Shown here: positions 5,839 through 6,350 of the stretch, piece by piece
How the letters are laid out: each line of letters begins with the position of its first letter
How positions within the stretch are numbered: position 1 is the stretch's first letter
DNA from: Methanothrix sp.
GTDB taxonomy: Archaea > Halobacteriota > Methanosarcinia > Methanotrichales > Methanotrichaceae
DNA: 6,350 nt
NCBI GenBank assembly: GCA_012798025.1
Contig: JAAZNX010000052.1
Location: 1 to 6,350, forward strand
Reading direction: 5' to 3'
The notes under the pieces: model-generated
Told to the model about the DNA's origin: nothing
What the model saw: the letters and a program-made list of their open reading frames with translations, nothing else
The model's database searches: none
Translations under genes and position numbers: made by a program

Positions 5839-6315
5839 TTAGGATTGAATAATCTCTCTTATTCTCCTCCTGCAGTCCTGGTCATTGAAAATCTCCCTTA
5901 GTTCCTCCTTCACCAGCTTCCTCAGACTGGCTCTATCTGAAGCAGCCATCTGCTGCTCTTCCTGACAATTTTGCAGAGCATTCATTCCATTCCCAAAGAT
6001 CCTGAGAGGCCTCGTGAACACTGGCGCCTCGCCCTTCTTGAGCCGTTCCAGGCAGTCGTACAGCTCATCTAGCAGTCCATTTTTTCCATAAAAGTAGTTC
6101 CTGAGCATCTCCTTCGTTATTTCCTTGTAGCTCTGGAAGCCCAAAATGTTCATCTCATTATTCTCGATGTAATTTATCGACTCTGAGATTATATCGTGAA
6201 GCCTCCACTCCAATGTGCCTGGACGCTTATGCTCCCCAATAAAACCTCCATAAGGGTTGCGAAGCAGAATAAGCATATCCTCCGCCTTTCCGCCACCCAA
6301 TTTGCGGTAGACCAT
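5839..6315 (-). CDS. Hypothetical protein, possibly 5'-truncated by the window
   Basis: I do not recognise this protein. From ATG 6315 it has 158 residues. That start is backed by GGAG (6325-6328) 9 nt upstream. The same frame nevertheless stays open to the right edge (11 complete codons, reading QKRTGLSENNI before the Met), so a longer protein is possible. The first part has a basic beta-like stretch (MVYRKLGGGKAEDM, then LILLRNPYGGFIGEHKRPG), followed by TLEWRLHDIISESINYI. The middle is helical with KEITKEMLRNYFYGKNGLLD and a charged helix ECLERLKKGEAP-like region (actual residues DCLERLKKGEAPVF). The C terminus (SLRKLVKEELREIFNDQ, then CRRRIREII) forms an amphipathic, coiled-coil-prone helix. 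No signal peptide or membrane segment is seen. It converges on the second radical SAM gene with 13 bp between stop codons, so it belongs to a different transcript. Function not inferred. Confidence 0.75.
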   Translation of the reverse strand: MVYRKLGGGKAEDMLILLRNPYGGFIGEHKRPGTLEWRLHDIISESINYIENNEMNILGFQSYKEITKEMLRNYFYGKNGLLDELYDCLERLKKGEAPVFTRPLRIFGNGMNALQNCQEEQQMAASDRASLRKLVKEELREIFNDQDCRRRIREIIQS

Positions 6316-6324
6316 TATATTATT

Positions 6325-6328
6325 CTCC
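6325..6328 (-). promoter_or_regulatory. Ribosome binding site GGAG
   Basis: On the minus strand GGAG lies 9 nt before ATG 6315. It favours that ATG as the start of the right-edge gene, although the open frame continues upstream and the site could be a chance match within a longer coding region. Confidence 0.4.
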
Positions 6329-6350
6329 GACAGGCCCGTCCTCTTCTGTA

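Noticed and set aside
5806..5841. Repeated TGTGCAA (5806 and 5831) and AACTTA (5819 and 5836) around the converging gene ends
   Set aside because: The copies are short, in direct orientation, partly coding, and form no hairpin or T-run, so neither a terminator nor a mobile-element repeat can be supported.
1..6350. tRNA, rRNA, CRISPR arrays, insertion sequences or integrase genes
   Set aside because: Nearly the whole window is coding, and the short gaps show no cloverleaf, spaced repeats, terminal inverted repeats or transposase motifs.

Overview
The window looks like chromosomal DNA from a euryarchaeal methanogen, most likely Methanothrix (Methanosaeta) or a close relative. The evidence is a DUF2240 protein (an archaeal family), TATA-box promoters of archaeal type, Shine-Dalgarno sites of the GGTG/GGAG kind, TTG starts, and secreted proteins rich in N-glycosylation sequons with Ig-like domains. 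The genus is an inference; no phylogenetic marker gene is present.

Layout. On the minus strand, from about 2029 to the left edge, lie two translationally coupled exported proteins. The first is a 526-residue protein with Ig-like domains and a C-terminal region resembling a cell-wall-binding repeat 2 (CWB2) fold. The second starts at a TTG that overlaps the first gene's stop codon and runs off the left edge; it too has a signal peptide and a CWB2-like segment. A compact divergent promoter region of about 140 bp (2030-2169) separates this pair from a plus-strand group. That group holds a DUF2240 protein, a 98-residue protein of unknown function, and two radical SAM enzymes whose genes abut (TAG directly followed by ATG). 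A 77-bp gap in front of the first radical SAM gene carries two 10-bp direct repeats and a 12-bp palindrome. At the right end a minus-strand gene of unknown function converges on the second radical SAM gene, with 13 bp between the stop codons; its 5' end may lie beyond the window.

How the genes may work together. The two radical SAM proteins belong to the B12-binding-domain type (class B, related to HpnP/BchE/Grs-like enzymes). The second has a canonical N-terminal cobalamin-binding-like domain (GGYHPT and RGEGE motifs). The first has a shortened, diverged version. Tight coupling suggests they act in one pathway, perhaps lipid, cofactor or protein C-methylation or C-C bond formation, but the substrate cannot be read from the sequence. 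The exported pair probably acts at the cell surface. The most useful observations are the undetected left-edge gene with its TTGA overlap, the start re-assignment of the DUF2240 gene, the unusual N-terminal domain of the first radical SAM protein, and the repeat/palindrome cluster upstream of it.
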